From positions 1 through 47,978 of the forward strand of contig CAVCIY010000023.1 in NCBI GenBank assembly GCA_963602445.1: a stretch of DNA of 47,978 bases, given 5' to 3'. Below, piece after piece: positions 8,870-18,224 of this stretch (within the stretch, counting starts at the first letter, position 1; every line of letters starts with the position of its first letter). The stretch is from Alangreenwoodia sp963602445 (GTDB taxonomy: Bacteria > Bacillota > Clostridia > Peptostreptococcales > Anaerovoracaceae). The notes under the pieces are model-generated. The model was given only the letters and a program-made list of their open reading frames with translations, searched no databases and had not been told where the DNA came from. A program made the translations under genes and the position numbers.

Positions 8870-9739
8870 TCAACTGAGCCCGATTATCCTCGCTATAGCA
8901 TTTGCCACATCCGCAAACTCCTGCATGCTCAGCGTCTCCGCCCTGCGCTGCGGATCTATGCCTGCATCCTCAAGCGCCGATGAAATATCTGTCTTAGCTA
9001 AACCTCTCACGCCGGTGAGTGAGTTTAGCAATGTCTTTCTGCGCTGTCCGAATCCCGCTTTCACCGTCTCAAAGAATAATTTCTCTTCTATAAGCTCCAC
9101 TGGGCATTCCGGCCTGATATCCAGCCTGATAACAGTCGAATCGACCTTCGGTCTCGGCACAAATACTTCCTTTGGTGCATTTGCGATATGCTTGACCGTG
9201 CAGTAAAATCCAGTGGCTACCGAAAGAGCACCATATGTCTTTCCTCCCGGAGAAGCCTTGATCCTGTCTGCCACTTCCTTTTGCATCATAATAGTAATGC
9301 TGTCAGCCGGAACTCTTTCTTCGAGAAGCTTCATTATAATAGGTGTAGTAATATAATAAGGCAAATTTCCTATGATCCTCACCTTGCCGCCTGTGCCGTA
9401 CTCTCGAATAATGGCATTTAGATCTGTCTTCATGATGTCTGCGTTGATAATGTCAATATTATCATATCCGGCAAGCGTCTCCTCCAGTACCGGAAGCAGA
9501 TGCTTGTCGATTTCAACAGCTACGACTCTTGCGGCATATTCTGCGGCCGCTGCAGTCAAAACACCCATACCGGGTCCGATCTCTATGACGAGGTCGTCCT
9601 CTCCTATTTCCGAGCCCTCTATAATGTCTTCTATAATATGTATATCAGTCAGGAAATTCTGACCCAGGCTTTTCGAGTGCTTAAATCCGTGCTTTGCCCG
9701 AAGCATTGCGATATACTTCGGTGAATAGATATTTTCCAT
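8870..9739 (-). CDS. rsmA: 16S rRNA dimethyladenosine transferase RsmA (KsgA)
   Basis: 289 residues, full family length. It uses S-adenosylmethionine to dimethylate two adjacent adenines in the 3'-terminal helix of 16S rRNA during small-subunit maturation. Visible motifs: SLGQNFLTD near residues 24-32, SAM-binding EIGPGMG at 53-59, the acidic EID after it, and catalytic NLPYYIT at 125-131. The C-terminal helical domain includes FGQRRKTLLNSL. It follows rnmV, a very common pairing in Firmicutes. The ribosome site AAAGG lies about 11 bases from the ATG. Confidence 0.97.
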   Translation of the reverse strand: MENIYSPKYIAMLRAKHGFKHSKSLGQNFLTDIHIIEDIIEGSEIGEDDLVIEIGPGMGVLTAAAAEYAARVVAVEIDKHLLPVLEETLAGYDNIDIINADIMKTDLNAIIREYGTGGKVRIIGNLPYYITTPIIMKLLEERVPADSITIMMQKEVADRIKASPGGKTYGALSVATGFYCTVKHIANAPKEVFVPRPKVDSTVIRLDIRPECPVELIEEKLFFETVKAGFGQRRKTLLNSLTGVRGLAKTDISSALEDAGIDPQRRAETLSMQEFADVANAIARIIGLS

Positions 9740-9843
9740 CTTAAATTTTGCCTTTATATCCCATCTATATTCTATATCTTACATGTTGTTTATTACTATT
9801 TCGTAACAGACAATTTATGATTCGTTGACAGTTGTTTTATGAC

Positions 9844-10419
9844 TTATTGACCTGTCGATTTCCAATCATCAACAATCGAGCTGACGGAAGAGATGCAATT
9901 TTTGAGCTCTTCTCTGGTAATGCCGTAATTGTTCAGCCTCTTAAGGAAAGCCTTTGCGTTGCCGTAACCGATTCCGAGCTTTCTGCCGACTTTATCACGA
10001 ATGTATCTCGAATCGTCGCTGCCTGCAAGCCCGTAAAAAATCATGTCCTGCTGCGTAAATTCCGCTTTCTGCTCCTTTAGCGTACGGCCGGCCGCTTCTA
10101 TCGCACGGCGTATAACCTCAGGCTTCGCATTTTCAATCCCTATGTCATCCTTTGCGGTCGCTTCGTTTCTTGACACATAAGCTTGGCCGGCGTCAGGAAA
10201 CATCTCCGTGAGCCGTTGTCTGATTCTGTTTCCGGCATGGTCGGGATCTGTCAATATAATGATGCCTCTCGTCTCATATGCTTTCCTGATTCGAGCGACG
10301 GTAGCCTTGCTGATACCATATCCGTGTGTGGCAATAATATCAGCATTGACTGCCTTCCCAACCGCATCTATATCATCTCTGCCTTCAACAACTATAACTT
10401 CTTTTATCATCTCTGCCAT
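9844..10419 (-). CDS. rnmV: Ribonuclease M5 (5S rRNA maturation)
   Basis: 191 residues. RNase M5 makes the mature ends of 5S rRNA. The N-terminal Toprim domain shows VVEGRDD (catalytic Glu12) and ILTDPDHAGNRIR (catalytic acidic pair), followed by the conserved C-terminal region (FYGLAGSDDSRYIRDKVGRKLGIGYGNAK, given here as a landmark only). A second ATG three codons in (MIKE) is possible. It sits directly upstream of rsmA, as in many Firmicutes. The next gene upstream is the DivIC-like protein, 89 bp away. Confidence 0.95.
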   Translation of the reverse strand: MAEMIKEVIVVEGRDDIDAVGKAVNADIIATHGYGISKATVARIRKAYETRGIIILTDPDHAGNRIRQRLTEMFPDAGQAYVSRNEATAKDDIGIENAKPEVIRRAIEAAGRTLKEQKAEFTQQDMIFYGLAGSDDSRYIRDKVGRKLGIGYGNAKAFLKRLNNYGITREELKNCISSVSSIVDDWKSTGQ

Positions 10420-10508
10420 AAATTGCTCCCAAACGTCCCGATCGCCGGCACTTCTAAATCGCCGGCGCCGCCCTGATTGTCAATAAGCCTCCGGCATCGC
10501 CAAAATCA

Positions 10509-11909
10509 TCAGTCGTCTACGACTCCCGAATTTCCGGAACTTGAACCGGACGAACTGCCGTTTGACGAACTTCCGGAGCTCGAATTGCTGCTGCTCTTCG
10601 TACTGCTGCCTGAGCTTGAGCCGTTATTCTTTGAGCTGCTGCCCGAACTTGAACTGCTGTTCTTCTTCGTGCTGCTGCCCGAGCCTGAACTGCTGCTGTT
10701 CTTCGTGCTGTTCCCAGAGCTCGAGCTGCTGCTATTCTTTGTGCTGCTGCTCGAATTTGAACTGCTGCTGTTCTTTGTGCTGTTTGCATCTGAGCTGCTG
10801 TCGCTCTTCGTGCTGCTGCTCGTGCTTGAACTGTCCGAATCGGTTTTGTTCTTCGTCGTATCGTCTGCGGTCGAATCGCTGTCGCTGTCATCTGATGATG
10901 CTGATCCAAGTCCCTTAGATCCCGATTCTGATCCCGAACCACCGGTTGAGCCGGCCACATCGTCATCATCAAACACATAGATAATTTCGCCTTTTTTCGC
11001 CATTTTCAGAATTTCTCTGGCTTTTTTTTCTATACTTTCATCGGAATTGATGTTGTCATATGTGTTCTGAAGCTCGTCTCTTTGATCTTCAAGCTTTGAT
11101 AACTCCTGCGCTGCGTCTCTTTTCTCTATTTTCAACTTCACGATCTTCCCTACCTGAGTCGCAACGGTAAACATAATAATAACCATTGCCGCAGAGAGAA
11201 GTATCTTCGCATATTTATATCCCAGTGACTTCGGCTTCTTTTTTTTCTTTTTCTTCTCTTTCTTTTTAGACAGCTCTTCCCTAAGCTCTCTTCTTGCCTT
11301 GATATCAAGATATTCGCCCGTCTCATAATCATAAGTGGACTCGGCATTTTTCCTTATGCCTTTCAGGATGCGCGCCTTTTCGGCATCGAGTCGAAGCTTT
11401 TCCCTTTCTCTTTTTTCCTCTTCAAAATTAACCACAGTCGACTTTGATTTGGATGAGTTTGTCTTTTTCTTCGACTTTCCGAACAGTGAAAACAATCCCG
11501 CACTTCTTTTCCCGGCTGCCCCTTTTTCTGCGGTTCTTTTTCCGGCACTCTTTCCGATTTTTTTTCCTGCGCTTTTATTCTTTGCGTTCTTTGATCCGCC
11601 TGCACCGCCAAATCCGGTTGATTTGCCCCGGCTGCTCGAGCTTGCGGCATATACGCGCCCGGACTTGTCACTTTTATACCCGTCGCCGCCGGTTCTCAAA
11701 CGTGCATTTCCGCTGCCGTTTCCCGTACGTGAACTTCCGCTGCCGTTTCCCCCGCGCGCACTTCCGCTGCCGTTTCCCGTGCGCGCACTTCCGCCGCTTT
11801 TTGCACCGCGGCTCCTGTCAGAAATACTGCGGACATTGTCTTGCGGATAATCATGCGACGAGCCGGAACGTATGCCTTTATTATTATTATATTCATATTC
11901 TTTCATCAT
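10509..11909 (-). CDS. Oversized DivIC/FtsB-like septum formation initiator with disordered N and C tails
   Basis: 466 residues against roughly 100-150 usual for this family. Residues 1-150 are Gly/Ser/Arg/Lys-rich with repeats of the type SARTGNGSG; 155-232 are charged and end in a poly-Lys run. One transmembrane helix lies at about 234-254, followed by a coiled coil (256-290: KRDAAQELSKLEDQRDELQ) and the family's IEKKAREILKMAKKGEIIYVF. DivIC/FtsB proteins join FtsL and DivIB in the division complex. Residues 320-466 are an extracellular Ser/Asn/Lys tail in units close to STKNSSSSG, from 30-40-bp DNA repeats. The core assignment is sound; the tails are the odd part. The gene lies in the walRK unit, linking division and wall sensing. 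Confidence 0.8.
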   Translation of the reverse strand: MMKEYEYNNNKGIRSGSSHDYPQDNVRSISDRSRGAKSGGSARTGNGSGSARGGNGSGSSRTGNGSGNARLRTGGDGYKSDKSGRVYAASSSSRGKSTGFGGAGGSKNAKNKSAGKKIGKSAGKRTAEKGAAGKRSAGLFSLFGKSKKKTNSSKSKSTVVNFEEEKREREKLRLDAEKARILKGIRKNAESTYDYETGEYLDIKARRELREELSKKKEKKKKKKKPKSLGYKYAKILLSAAMVIIMFTVATQVGKIVKLKIEKRDAAQELSKLEDQRDELQNTYDNINSDESIEKKAREILKMAKKGEIIYVFDDDDVAGSTGGSGSESGSKGLGSASSDDSDSDSTADDTTKNKTDSDSSSTSSSTKSDSSSDANSTKNSSSSNSSSSTKNSSSSSSGNSTKNSSSSGSGSSTKKNSSSSSGSSSKNNGSSSGSSTKSSSNSSSGSSSNGSSSGSSSGNSGVVDD

Positions 11910-12027
11910 TCATCACTCTGTCCTTTCATGCCGGCATCCATACCTGCGGGCTCGGCCCCACAAAGGCATCATCACTCCTGCCTCTGCTGCGCGCGGCGCC
12001 CTGTATGCACACATGCTGACAGCCGAT

Positions 12028-13215
12028 TTAGTTTACCTCAAACTTTGTCGGAATATAATATGTAGGATCAACCTCGTGACCGAATTCGGCACTGAAATCC
12101 TCCGGTGCTCTCATGAAATAATCAATGGCCGTATCCACAGACGACGCTCCTCCAAGCGGGTCAACATAAAATACATTGCCGTCACAGATAACAGCATTCC
12201 ACGCATACAAACCCTCTGCATCCTCAACAACCAGGCACTCCAGACCAAGTCTGTCACAGAGAGCCTTGAATGCCTCGGCATATCCGCTGCAAACCGTGCT
12301 TTTGCACATTGCGCCGTACAAACCGCGGTTTAGTATAGTAGGATCTTCTTTATTTGACATTCTTACAACATATTCGAGGTCTTCATCATATGCGACATTT
12401 TTGCATACCCACTCAAATATTGCCTTATATTTTGATCTATCGCTGTTTCCGACACGCTGCTTGATCTCAGCTACCGCCTCATCAAGTGCCGTAGATGTCA
12501 TCTTTTGCGCAGTCAAAACAGCATCTTCCGTAAGAGACGCTCCACCCGACTGCGATGAGCTTCCTGCCTGCGACGAGCTTCCCGTGCTTCCTGAAAGCTC
12601 AGACGGAATGCTGCTGTATGAATATTTCATCGTGATTTTCCACAGATGAACAGCACTGTAATAGCTCGCCTCATAATTGTCAGGGATTATGCAAAGGTCC
12701 TCAGGGTCATTCTCGGTAGTGGTACGAATGATACTCTTTACATCGTCACCCGTAAGCTCAAATCCCTTAGTTGCGATCCATACCGACTCAAATCCTGTAT
12801 CTGTCTGTTCTATAATAGTTTCCTGAAAAGCATCTTTATCGGAAACTATTCTAAATCTGAAATTCATATGTCCCGAAACGTTCAGATATGCCAGTCCGGC
12901 CACAATAATAAGCAGGATAAGAATCAGCACAAATCTTCTGCCCTTCTTCCTTCTCCTTCTTCTCTTCTTTTTTCTTCTTAATTTCTGTGCGTTTTCCGGA
13001 TATTCGCTTCTCTGCCCGCTTCTCGGATTTTCGCTTCTGCGCACTCTTTCCGAGCTTTCGTTTCTCTGTACTCTTTCCGGATTTTCGCTTCTCTGCCCGC
13101 TTCTCGGATTTTCGCTTCTGCTCACTCTTTCCGGATTTTCGTTTCTCCGTACTCTCTCCGGACTTTCATTTTTCCGTGCGTTTTCCGAGTTTTTATTCAT
13201 ATATCTCTCGTTCAT
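12028..13215 (-). CDS. Membrane-anchored transglutaminase-fold protein with catalytic His replaced by Tyr
   Basis: 395 residues from ATG at 13215, which overlaps the walK stop by one base (TGATG). Residues 1-80 are a cytosolic tail of 10-11-residue repeats (RSENPERVQR type), then a poly-Lys/Arg block. A transmembrane helix lies at 94-112. The extracellular part ends in a transglutaminase-like domain: Cys309 in STVCSGYA, then EGLYAWNAV where families normally have HAWN, then FYVDP (Asp352). The His position is Tyr337 (codon tat, one base from cat), so proteolytic or transamidating activity is doubtful. It occupies the place of the WalK-regulating membrane genes found after walK in Bacilli and may sense or bind wall material. 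Function is inferred. Confidence 0.78.
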   Translation of the reverse strand: MNERYMNKNSENARKNESPERVRRNENPERVSRSENPRSGQRSENPERVQRNESSERVRRSENPRSGQRSEYPENAQKLRRKKKRRRRRKKGRRFVLILILLIIVAGLAYLNVSGHMNFRFRIVSDKDAFQETIIEQTDTGFESVWIATKGFELTGDDVKSIIRTTTENDPEDLCIIPDNYEASYYSAVHLWKITMKYSYSSIPSELSGSTGSSSQAGSSSQSGGASLTEDAVLTAQKMTSTALDEAVAEIKQRVGNSDRSKYKAIFEWVCKNVAYDEDLEYVVRMSNKEDPTILNRGLYGAMCKSTVCSGYAEAFKALCDRLGLECLVVEDAEGLYAWNAVICDGNVFYVDPLGGASSVDTAIDYFMRAPEDFSAEFGHEVDPTYYIPTKFEVN

Positions 13216-15053
13216 CAATTAATCCTACCTCTTCTCGTGCATGGGATTTCGACAGTCATTGTCGTACCTTTACCCTCAGTGCTGCGTACTCTTATTCCGC
13301 CCCCGTGCATCTCTACTATCTGTTTTGCAATAGCCAGCCCGAGACCTGTTCCGCCCATGGATCTTGAGCGTGCCTTGTCAACTCGGTAAAATCTTTCGAA
13401 TATACGCGACAATTCCTTTTCATTTATGCCGATTCCGTTGTCTGATATTCTTGCATATACATTTCCTCTGGCGACAAATGACTCGATTCTTATCTCGCCG
13501 CCCTCCGGTGTATACTTTATGGAATTTGTAAGGATATTAAGTATAACCTGCTGTATGCCGTCTCTGTTTGCATACAGTTTGATTTCCTTGTCCTTATCAA
13601 ACATATTTCTTATGGTTTGGTTCTTTGCCGCCGCTGTGAGTCTTAGCTTCCCTGAGCATTCGGCAAGCAGTCGGTTCATATCAAATGTCTTATATTGCAT
13701 CTTCTCCATATCGCTGTCCATCTTTGACAGCTGAAGAAGTTCCTTTATAAGACGTGTCATGCGCTCGGCTTCGTCATCTATTACCTGAAGGAAGGTATTT
13801 TGTGTTTCCTTGTCTTCTATTCCGCTTTCCAAAAGAGTCTCTGTGTAACTCTTTATCGTCGTGAGCGGAGTTCTCAGCTCGTGTGAAACATTTGCAACGA
13901 AGTCTGTCTGCATCTGCTCCATCTTCTGCTGCTCGGTGACGTCCTGAATAAGCATGATCATGCCGATATCATCGTCTCTTCCCGCCTTTATGCGCGCATA
14001 TCTTATAGAAAGAATACTCGCCCCGTATCTTACGATTTCGCTGTACATTTCGTTTGGGCGCATGCGTCCGAGATTCTTTATATTCTTTATGATTCTTGTC
14101 TTTCCGAGGCTGCTTATGATCGCATTTATCTTCATCTTCTCGATCTCGCTTATAGGCATGTCGAGAAGCCTGCCGGCTGCGGTATTTACGTGGATAATAT
14201 TTCCTTTAAGGTCAAATGCGATGAGCCCGTCGGCCATATATTTCAAAATAGTCTCGAGCTTACGCTTTTCGTTTGAGATTTCATTTATATTTGAGTCGAG
14301 TTCTTTTCGTAAAATATTGAACATCTCCGCAAGTCTGCCTATTTCATCATTTGACTTGACCTTGATCTCCTGTGAGAAGTCTCCGACCGACATTTTCTCT
14401 GCCTTGTCTGTCAGGTCATTGATAGGCGAGGTGATGCCCTTTGTAATAAAATATGATATAAATATCGTGATAAACAATGCGATGATCATAGCCTGTATGA
14501 ATATAGCCTTTGTCTCACCTGTGGTATCATAAACCTCAGTAAGATTCGCGCTTACATACAACACGCCTATGACCTTTCCGCCGTCTCCGGTAAGCGGCTT
14601 CGCCGCATTGTAAACAGGTATCTCGTCGGATGTTTTTTCCTGGACGGTCGTATGATTTTCGGCTTCGTCGCCCTTGAGAGCCTTCACCACAACACTCTCG
14701 TCAAGCACACCCATCGCAGTGCTCCCTACCGTCTCGGAACTGTTGTTTGAGGCGATGATTCTGAAACTGTCGTCCACTACATATAGATTATAATCGGTTC
14801 CCGTGCGCCATTCGTTGATAACGGGCTGAATATTTTCACTTTCATCTTCAAGTGAAGTGCATGAGTCAAGCTGTAAGGATGTCTCAACCATATCAAGCGT
14901 CTTGTGGCACTTTGAGCTGATTGAGTTTATTTCATATGACTCCAGTCTGCCTGTCACGAATACACCCGCAACAGTCATTGCTATAAACACGATGATCACG
15001 AATATAGTAATGATCCTCCACTTGATACTTCTCCCTCTTAACCTTTTTTTCAA
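13215..15053 (-). CDS. walK: WalK-type sensor histidine kinase
   Basis: 612 residues: TM1 about 12-34, an extracellular sensing domain 35-180, TM2 about 182-205, HAMP 206-258, a PAS domain (about 262-375), HisKA with His391 in FVANVSHELRTPL, and a HATPase with N box (ILNILTNSIKYT) and G boxes (DNGIGI, GGTGLGLAI). The double TM, HAMP, PAS order is that of WalK, which controls peptidoglycan hydrolase genes in Firmicutes. It starts 28 bp after walR and overlaps the transglutaminase-like gene. Extracellular domain residues are not diagnostic, so a PhoR-like name is possible, but the position after a WalR-like regulator favours WalK. Confidence 0.88.
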   Translation of the reverse strand: MKKRLRGRSIKWRIITIFVIIVFIAMTVAGVFVTGRLESYEINSISSKCHKTLDMVETSLQLDSCTSLEDESENIQPVINEWRTGTDYNLYVVDDSFRIIASNNSSETVGSTAMGVLDESVVVKALKGDEAENHTTVQEKTSDEIPVYNAAKPLTGDGGKVIGVLYVSANLTEVYDTTGETKAIFIQAMIIALFITIFISYFITKGITSPINDLTDKAEKMSVGDFSQEIKVKSNDEIGRLAEMFNILRKELDSNINEISNEKRKLETILKYMADGLIAFDLKGNIIHVNTAAGRLLDMPISEIEKMKINAIISSLGKTRIIKNIKNLGRMRPNEMYSEIVRYGASILSIRYARIKAGRDDDIGMIMLIQDVTEQQKMEQMQTDFVANVSHELRTPLTTIKSYTETLLESGIEDKETQNTFLQVIDDEAERMTRLIKELLQLSKMDSDMEKMQYKTFDMNRLLAECSGKLRLTAAAKNQTIRNMFDKDKEIKLYANRDGIQQVILNILTNSIKYTPEGGEIRIESFVARGNVYARISDNGIGINEKELSRIFERFYRVDKARSRSMGGTGLGLAIAKQIVEMHGGGIRVRSTEGKGTTMTVEIPCTRRGRIN

Positions 15054-15081
15054 AGCTTACAGCCTCCCAAACTACAAATTT

Positions 15082-15792
15082 TTACAGCCTTTTGAAGTAG
15101 TATCCTATGCCTCTCTTCGTAATAATATACTGAGGATTGCTCGAATCATCCTCAAGCTTTTCTCTGAGTCTTCTTACGGTAACATCGACCGTACGGATGT
15201 CGCCGTAATATTCGTATCCCCAAACCTCCTCGAGGAGCTGCTCTCTCGAGAATACCTTGTCCTCGTGCTCCGCGAGATATCTGAGAAGCTCAAATTCCCT
15301 GAGAGTGAGTTCGAGAACAACGCCGTTCTTTCTTATCTCATATCTGTTCAGGTCAATGGTGAGATTTCCGAATTCCTTGATATTTGCCTCTTCCTTGTCG
15401 ACATCTGCGCTGAGAGTAAGAGAGATTCTTCTTATGTTTGCCTTTATTCTGGCGAGAAGCTCTCTCATGCTGAAAGGCTTTGTCATATAATCGTCAGCAC
15501 CAAGCTCAAGGCCGAGAACCTTGTCGACCTCTTCTTCCTTTGCCGTCAATATAATAATAGGAACACTGCTCTTCTCCCTTATCTTCTTGCACACAGAAAA
15601 ACCGTCAAGCTTCGGGAGCATAACGTCAAGTAAAATGAGGTCAGGATCGTTTTCTTCCTGCTTGACAAGCGCATCAGCACCGTCATAAGAAGTTAAGACC
15701 TCGAATCCTTCCTTTTGTAGATTGAATTTTATAATATCTGAAATAGATTTTTCATCTTCAACGACCAATATCTTCTTTTTAATATCATCCAT
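15082..15792 (-). CDS. walR: WalR-type OmpR-family response regulator
   Basis: 236 residues. The receiver domain has the acidic pocket (VVEDEK), phospho-acceptor Asp56 in LILLDVMLPKLDG, Thr in ILTAKEEE and Lys in MTKPFSMREL. A winged-helix DNA-binding domain occupies 130-233 (LREFELLRYLAEH, TVDVTVRRLREKLE, TKRGIGYYF). The tail closely follows WalR. It is the first gene of a long leftward unit, directly behind an extended -10 promoter at 15861-15890. It probably governs wall metabolism genes, perhaps including the M23 endopeptidase gene just upstream. Confidence 0.9.
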   Translation of the reverse strand: MDDIKKKILVVEDEKSISDIIKFNLQKEGFEVLTSYDGADALVKQEENDPDLILLDVMLPKLDGFSVCKKIREKSSVPIIILTAKEEEVDKVLGLELGADDYMTKPFSMRELLARIKANIRRISLTLSADVDKEEANIKEFGNLTIDLNRYEIRKNGVVLELTLREFELLRYLAEHEDKVFSREQLLEEVWGYEYYGDIRTVDVTVRRLREKLEDDSSNPQYIITKRGIGYYFKRL

Positions 15793-15860
15793 TTTTACAC
15801 CCTATCCCGGACAGCTCTGCGCCGCTGTCCGTTTTGTCAGATAAAATTTACTCATCTTAC

Positions 15861-15890
15861 ATTCTACCATATATAATCGGGCTTTGTCAA
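15861..15890 (-). promoter_or_regulatory. Extended -10 sigma-A promoter for the walRK unit
   Basis: Minus strand: perfect TTGACA, 18 bases, TAGAAT, with TGG directly before the -10 (extended -10). It lies about 70 bases upstream of walR. Confidence 0.78.
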
Positions 15891-15935
15891 AACCGACTCT
15901 CTAATGACTTGTTTCTCACCACTCTTTAAACGCCC

Positions 15936-15966
15936 AAAAAGTGCTGTATGACATTCATACAGCACT
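15936..15966 (-). terminator. Rho-independent terminator after the M23 endopeptidase gene
   Basis: A perfect 12-bp stem (15940-15951 with 15955-15966) with a 3-nt loop, followed by TTTTT on the minus strand. It separates the gdpP-to-M23 unit from the walRK unit. The plus-strand side lacks a T-run. Confidence 0.88.
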
Positions 15967-16010
15967 CCGGCTAAACTTCTTTATTTAATAATTTTGTATT
16001 TTTTACTTTT

Positions 16011-16120
16011 CCGCTTGTCACTTTCCAGCTGTCCGCTTGTCACTTTCCAGCTGTCCGCTTATCGCTTTCCTGCTGTCTGCATGTCGATTTCTTGCTTACT
16101 TATTGCTTTCCTGCGACTCT
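16011..16120. repeat. 22-bp tandem repeat seeded from the 3' end of the M23 gene
   Basis: Four to five units of 22 bp start at 16011, 16033, 16055 and 16077. The first two are identical over about 20 bases (ccgcttgtcactttccagct). The units diverge toward the gene, and the last overlaps its final codons (minus strand caggaaagcaataag, then the stop). The array therefore looks like repeated copies of the gene terminus. Confidence 0.8.
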
Positions 16121-18060
16121 ATAACTTCTGCGGGATCAAGAGCCGTACCTTTGTATCTGATTTCGAAGTGACAATGATTTCCCGTACTTCTTCCGGTACT
16201 TCCGACAAGTGCGATAAGATCGCCCTTTTCAACCTTCTGTCCGACAGTCACGCATATCTGACTGTTGTGACCGTAATAAGTCACATATCCGTTTCCGTGA
16301 TCTATCTTTACAAGATTTCCGTAGCCGTTTTCGTTGTAGCCGGCATATATTACGGTTCCCGAATCTGATGCGTAAACCTCAGTGCCTTCGGCAGCTCCGA
16401 TATCTATGCCCTTATGCTGGCTGCCCCAGCGTGCTCCAAATACCGATGTAACTGTTCCTGTAGTCGGATACATGAAAATTCCCGTCGCTGTCACATTTCC
16501 GGTAGTCACTGATGCACCCGGAAGTCTTGTACCTGTCTGAATCACACGATTTACAGGCTCTGAAGTGACTTCCTCACATACGATCGTTCTGCTTACCTCG
16601 ACACCGTTGACTCTGTGAACGTAAGCGACAACTCTCTTCGTGCCATTTTGACCTTCACTTTTCAGCTGAGTCACTCCCGAATAAATCTTGTCAGAAGATT
16701 CATATACGGTTTCATACGGCACATCTTCGGTGAAAACTTGAACTTCCTGAGTCGCAACATCGAGAATCTTACTTGAGCCGTCTTCATCTATAAATTGATC
16801 TTCTGCATCTGACTTGTCCGAAATATTTTCTATAATTGTATTTATCGGCTTGATCAGGACTTCCTGAACAAAATCAAGATCTGAAGGTGATGTCGTTTCT
16901 GCATATACAAGAGGATTTGATGCGCCGCCGATTTCCTTTCCTTCTGTAAGTACAGAAACAGCTTCGTTCGTCTCACTCTTAAGAGCTTCTATATCATATG
17001 CGGCATCCTCATCCAAAATGCCCTCAGAATCCGTATCTTCCAAATTTTTGTCTGCGTCTGAGTCATTTGAGCTGTCATTAGTATCTGCATCCTTTGCGCT
17101 GTCATCTGCATCCTTCGAACTGCTCTTCGAATCTGCGGCAGCTGAGGACGTATCGCCGCTTTCCTTTTGATCGGCGACAGTCGCTTCGCTGTCTGCATCC
17201 TTGCTGTCTGTATCCTTGCTGTCTGCATCCTCATTGTCTGCATCCTCAGAATCAGACGACTCAGAAGACGACGCATTCTTGTCATCATCTATGATCTTTG
17301 CATTCTTAAGCAGCGTGTCAAGAGCTTCTTCCTTCAATGTATCGCCATACAGATCAGACTTTATGACAACAGTACTTGCCGTAATCTCTTCTTCAGGAAC
17401 TTCCGAAGCAAGAACACCTTTTATAAGTTTTTGTCCCTCGCCGTCAACAGTGCTGTAATGCTCTCTGACTTCATCGAGCACGCTTTGAGCTTCCTCCGAA
17501 GATTCAAGATTCGCTGCTACTTTGCCGTCAACCGTAATCGCATATCCCTTGCAGCAAAGCAGCTCTTCAGAAGAAAACTTGTCTGCGGCTGTGTCCGCAT
17601 CATCCTTTTCGTCACTTAGATCAAAGTCGAGATGCTTTTCGTATGTAATATCAACTTCCGGGTCAAGCTCTACATATGTATCGCTGTCAGTATACTCGTC
17701 TGCTACCTGTGCGACAGCTGTCTCAACTTCAGCCTTGTCTCTTACAGTGCCGAGACGTGTGCCGTGGTATGAATAATCATATACTGTAGCCGCATTTATC
17801 ACATTTACGCCGACTGCCAAAAGAGAAAACATCATGCATGACGCAACAGCATATGATGTGCCGTTTCTTTTGATATGAGTCGTCGTAACATCTACAACCC
17901 TCGAATATATTTTCTTTATCTTTATGCCCTTCTCCGCAATACTGTCCGAAATGAGCAAAAGTCTTTTTCTAAGACCGACCTTCACCCCTGCCTGTCTGTA
18001 TGACCTTGGCATCTTCTTCTTGTCGGAGTCCGCATGTATCGAACTTTTCAAATCAACCAT
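16096..18060 (-). CDS. Membrane-anchored M23 endopeptidase with G5 domain
   Basis: 654 residues. A cytosolic basic N-terminus is followed by one transmembrane or signal-anchor helix (about 70-92). An extracellular domain of about 95-260 carries SLH-free repeats like those preceding G5 domains in SpoIIQ/CwlO-type proteins. A low-complexity Asp/Ser/Lys/Ala insert (about 270-345, DSKDADSEDAD style) follows. A G5 domain (about 440-515) precedes the C-terminal M23 domain: HKGIDIGAAEGTEVYAS, then YGHNS and HCHFEIRYKG, giving the Zn ligands (HxxxD and HxH). M23 enzymes cut peptidoglycan cross-bridges or stem peptides. It is the last gene of the gdpP-rplI-dnaB-dnaD unit and stands next to walRK, whose regulon usually includes such enzymes. 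Confidence 0.9.
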   Translation of the reverse strand: MVDLKSSIHADSDKKKMPRSYRQAGVKVGLRKRLLLISDSIAEKGIKIKKIYSRVVDVTTTHIKRNGTSYAVASCMMFSLLAVGVNVINAATVYDYSYHGTRLGTVRDKAEVETAVAQVADEYTDSDTYVELDPEVDITYEKHLDFDLSDEKDDADTAADKFSSEELLCCKGYAITVDGKVAANLESSEEAQSVLDEVREHYSTVDGEGQKLIKGVLASEVPEEEITASTVVIKSDLYGDTLKEEALDTLLKNAKIIDDDKNASSSESSDSEDADNEDADSKDTDSKDADSEATVADQKESGDTSSAAADSKSSSKDADDSAKDADTNDSSNDSDADKNLEDTDSEGILDEDAAYDIEALKSETNEAVSVLTEGKEIGGASNPLVYAETTSPSDLDFVQEVLIKPINTIIENISDKSDAEDQFIDEDGSSKILDVATQEVQVFTEDVPYETVYESSDKIYSGVTQLKSEGQNGTKRVVAYVHRVNGVEVSRTIVCEEVTSEPVNRVIQTGTRLPGASVTTGNVTATGIFMYPTTGTVTSVFGARWGSQHKGIDIGAAEGTEVYASDSGTVIYAGYNENGYGNLVKIDHGNGYVTYYGHNSQICVTVGQKVEKGDLIALVGSTGRSTGNHCHFEIRYKGTALDPAEVIESQESNK

Positions 18061-18072
18061 TTCTATTGTCTC

Positions 18073-18224
18073 CTGTTAACGAGCCTCACACTTTTTCGCT
18101 TGGTCTCAGCAAGCCTCACATCTTCTGTTCAGTTTCAACGAGCCTTACGCTTCTCCGCTTGGTCTCAACAGTTCCTGTACTTTTTCATTTATACTCAGTA
18201 AACTTCACATTTTCCTATCCGGTT
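18073..18224. repeat. Degenerate ~30-bp tandem repeats between the DnaD-fusion and M23 genes
   Basis: About five units share the pattern cgagcctcacac, a T/C-rich middle, cgcttggtctca. The first three are clear (near 18076, 18108, 18136); the last two are decayed. The spacer contains no ORF and no AAA+ sequence. Confidence 0.6.

Noticed and set aside
10477..10980. Plus-strand ORF rich in Leu, Glu and Phe
   Set aside because: It is the exact antisense of the Ser-rich repeat of the DivIC-like gene; repeat DNA of 3n length leaves all frames open. No ribosome site.
18061..18224. Frameshifted remainder of a DnaI AAA+ domain after the DnaD fusion gene
   Set aside because: I read the minus strand of this stretch; it contains only decayed ~30-bp repeats and no Walker motif in any frame.
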